From NCBI GenBank assembly GCA_016267585.1, contig JACQUT010000112.1, positions 1 to 7,471 on the forward strand: DNA of 7,471 bases, in the 5' to 3' direction. Source of the stretch: Cyanobacteria bacterium NC_groundwater_1444_Ag_S-0.65um_54_12. Its GTDB lineage: Bacteria; Cyanobacteriota; Sericytochromatia; S15B-MN24; VGJW01. Below are positions 6,788 to 7,471 of this stretch, one piece after another (position 1 is the stretch's first letter; every line of letters begins with the position of its first letter). The notes under the pieces were generated by a model. That model made no database searches. It was given only the letters and a program-made list of their open reading frames with translations, and had not been told where the DNA came from. A program made the translations under genes and the position numbers.

Positions 6788-6832
6788 AAAAATGTCACTA
6801 CTCTCCAGGGGCGCCAGCAAAGATGCTACACA

Positions 6833-6841
6833 TGGTATAAC
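6833..6841 (+). promoter_or_regulatory. Extended -10 promoter element of the LPP20-type gene
   Basis: TGGTATAAC reads as an extended -10 (TG, one base, TATAAC). The hexamer at 6836-6841 ends 5 nt before the ATG at 6847, so transcription would start at or next to the start codon. There is no good -35 hexamer at the 17-bp distance (GCCAGC is there), which an extended -10 can tolerate. Confidence 0.35.
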
Positions 6842-6846
6842 AGGTT

Positions 6847-7471
6847 ATGCTATCACGCACTTGGCTCTTATTTTTTGTTTTCAATTGCCTCGCAAGCGCT
6901 CCAGCAGTAGGCGCCCCAAAAGCCACACCGCGCCCCATTGCCAAACCATCGCTAGTTGCACCGAGCACCAAGCAGCCACCAAGGCCGCAACCCAAAGCGA
7001 ACGGGATTCGTACCCCGACGCTTCCGGCTTGGAAGCCAGATAGCGAGGATGCTCTGGTCGAAGTAATCAGCGTTTCGCCTGAGTTGCAAGGTACTGGTCA
7101 GTTTTCCAATGCCATAAACTGGACCAAACGAGTAGTAACGGTGATGGGAATTGGCATAGCGCCAGAGCGCGGCAATTTGACAACACGGCGGACTTTGGCA
7201 AAGGCATATGCCTTGGAAGATGGATTGCGCCAGCTTTCCGAGGCAGTCGGCCATGTACGGGTAAACGGTGATGCTTTCGTGCGGGATTTGACAGTGGGGA
7301 GCGAAGAGGAGCGAGCTCGCATCAATACTCGCATCAGATTGGCCAAGATCGTAGATACTTACGTTCTATCAGATGGTTCGGTGGAAATAAGGCTGCAACT
7401 CGCGCTTTTTGGGCAAGACGGATTGGCGGGCGCACTGCTACGAAATGAACCGTCGCCGATATTGTTCGCCA
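6847..7471 (+). CDS. Secreted LPP20-type domain protein, 5' part (cut by the right edge)
   Basis: The frame is open from the ATG at 6847 to the window end (208 residues and one base), and an in-frame TAA at 6838-6840 makes this the first ATG. Residues 1-23 resemble a signal peptide: MLSRTWLLFFVF, then ASAPAVGA with likely cleavage after Ala 23. The Cys at 14 is not in a good lipobox, so it is probably not a lipoprotein. Residues 24-62 are a Pro-, Lys- and Thr-rich linker. Residues about 94-188 resemble the LPP20 family: VTVMGIGIAP, then ARG/LTTRR-type helix start, LAKAYALEDGLRQLSEAVG, VRVNGDAFVRD, a helix with RINTRIRLAKIVDTYV, and the closing SDGSVEIRLQLALFG. LPP20-type proteins are envelope proteins of mostly unknown role, some linked to flagella or pili. 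There is no Shine-Dalgarno sequence at normal spacing, since AGG lies only 2 nt before the ATG. Family assignment is from memory of the pattern and is moderate. Confidence 0.72.
   Translation, partial: MLSRTWLLFFVFNCLASAPAVGAPKATPRPIAKPSLVAPSTKQPPRPQPKANGIRTPTLPAWKPDSEDALVEVISVSPELQGTGQFSNAINWTKRVVTVMGIGIAPERGNLTTRRTLAKAYALEDGLRQLSEAVGHVRVNGDAFVRDLTVGSEEERARINTRIRLAKIVDTYVLSDGSVEIRLQLALFGQDGLAGALLRNEPSPILFA

Noticed and set aside
6773..6820. TTG at 6820 as the start of the RidA-family gene
   Set aside because: The 16 added residues have no family similarity, and a strong ribosome binding site (AGAGAGG) lies inside them, 8 nt before the GTG at 6772.
6952..7346. Two overlapping minus-strand frames near the right edge
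   Set aside because: They oppose the plus-strand frame that begins at 6847, which has a signal peptide and a recognisable domain and runs off the window end.
1..7471. CRISPR arrays, insertion sequences, tRNA or rRNA genes
   Set aside because: I read for direct-repeat/spacer periodicity, terminal inverted repeats, transposase motifs and cloverleaf-like segments and found none. The only repeats are protein-level ones inside genes.

Overview
The window is a dense bacterial stretch without introns and with moderately high GC by eye. It probably comes from an uncultured diderm (Gram-negative-type) bacterium. Two consecutive genes encode lipobox-type lipoproteins built from Ig-like, IPT/TIG and NHL modules, and the right edge encodes a secreted LPP20-type protein. 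The overall style recalls environmental lineages near the non-photosynthetic Cyanobacteria (Sericytochromatia-like). That placement is an impression only; no rRNA or marker gene is present to test it.

Left half (1-5210, + strand): three genes run head to tail as a probable operon of exported proteins. The first is cut by the left edge and ends in four tandem repeats of about 107 to 118 residues, rich in Trp and Tyr, of a family I do not recognise. After 40 bp comes a 204-residue lipoprotein with one bacterial Ig-like (BIG2-type) domain. Its stop codon overlaps, or lies 8 nt before, the start of a lipoprotein of about 1050 residues. That protein has an N-terminal beta domain, an IPT/TIG domain, an Ig-like domain and twelve NHL repeats, best read as two six-bladed propellers. 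Together they look like a cell-surface, protein- or glycan-interacting set of unknown role.

Middle (5211-5324): a convergent intergenic gap with two short inverted repeats, which may end transcription from both sides.

Right half, minus strand (6772 down to 5325): a two-gene unit. A RidA/YjgF-family protein is read first, followed 29 bp later by a LIM-like/DA1-like zinc metallopeptidase. The peptidase has four tandem zinc-binding modules and an HExxH...E active site that closely resembles the plant growth regulator DA1. This is the most unusual gene in the window.

Right edge, + strand (6847 onward): a divergently read, truncated gene for a secreted protein with a signal peptide, a proline-rich linker and an LPP20-type domain. 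The 74-bp divergent gap holds an extended -10 element so close to the ATG that the transcript may be leaderless.
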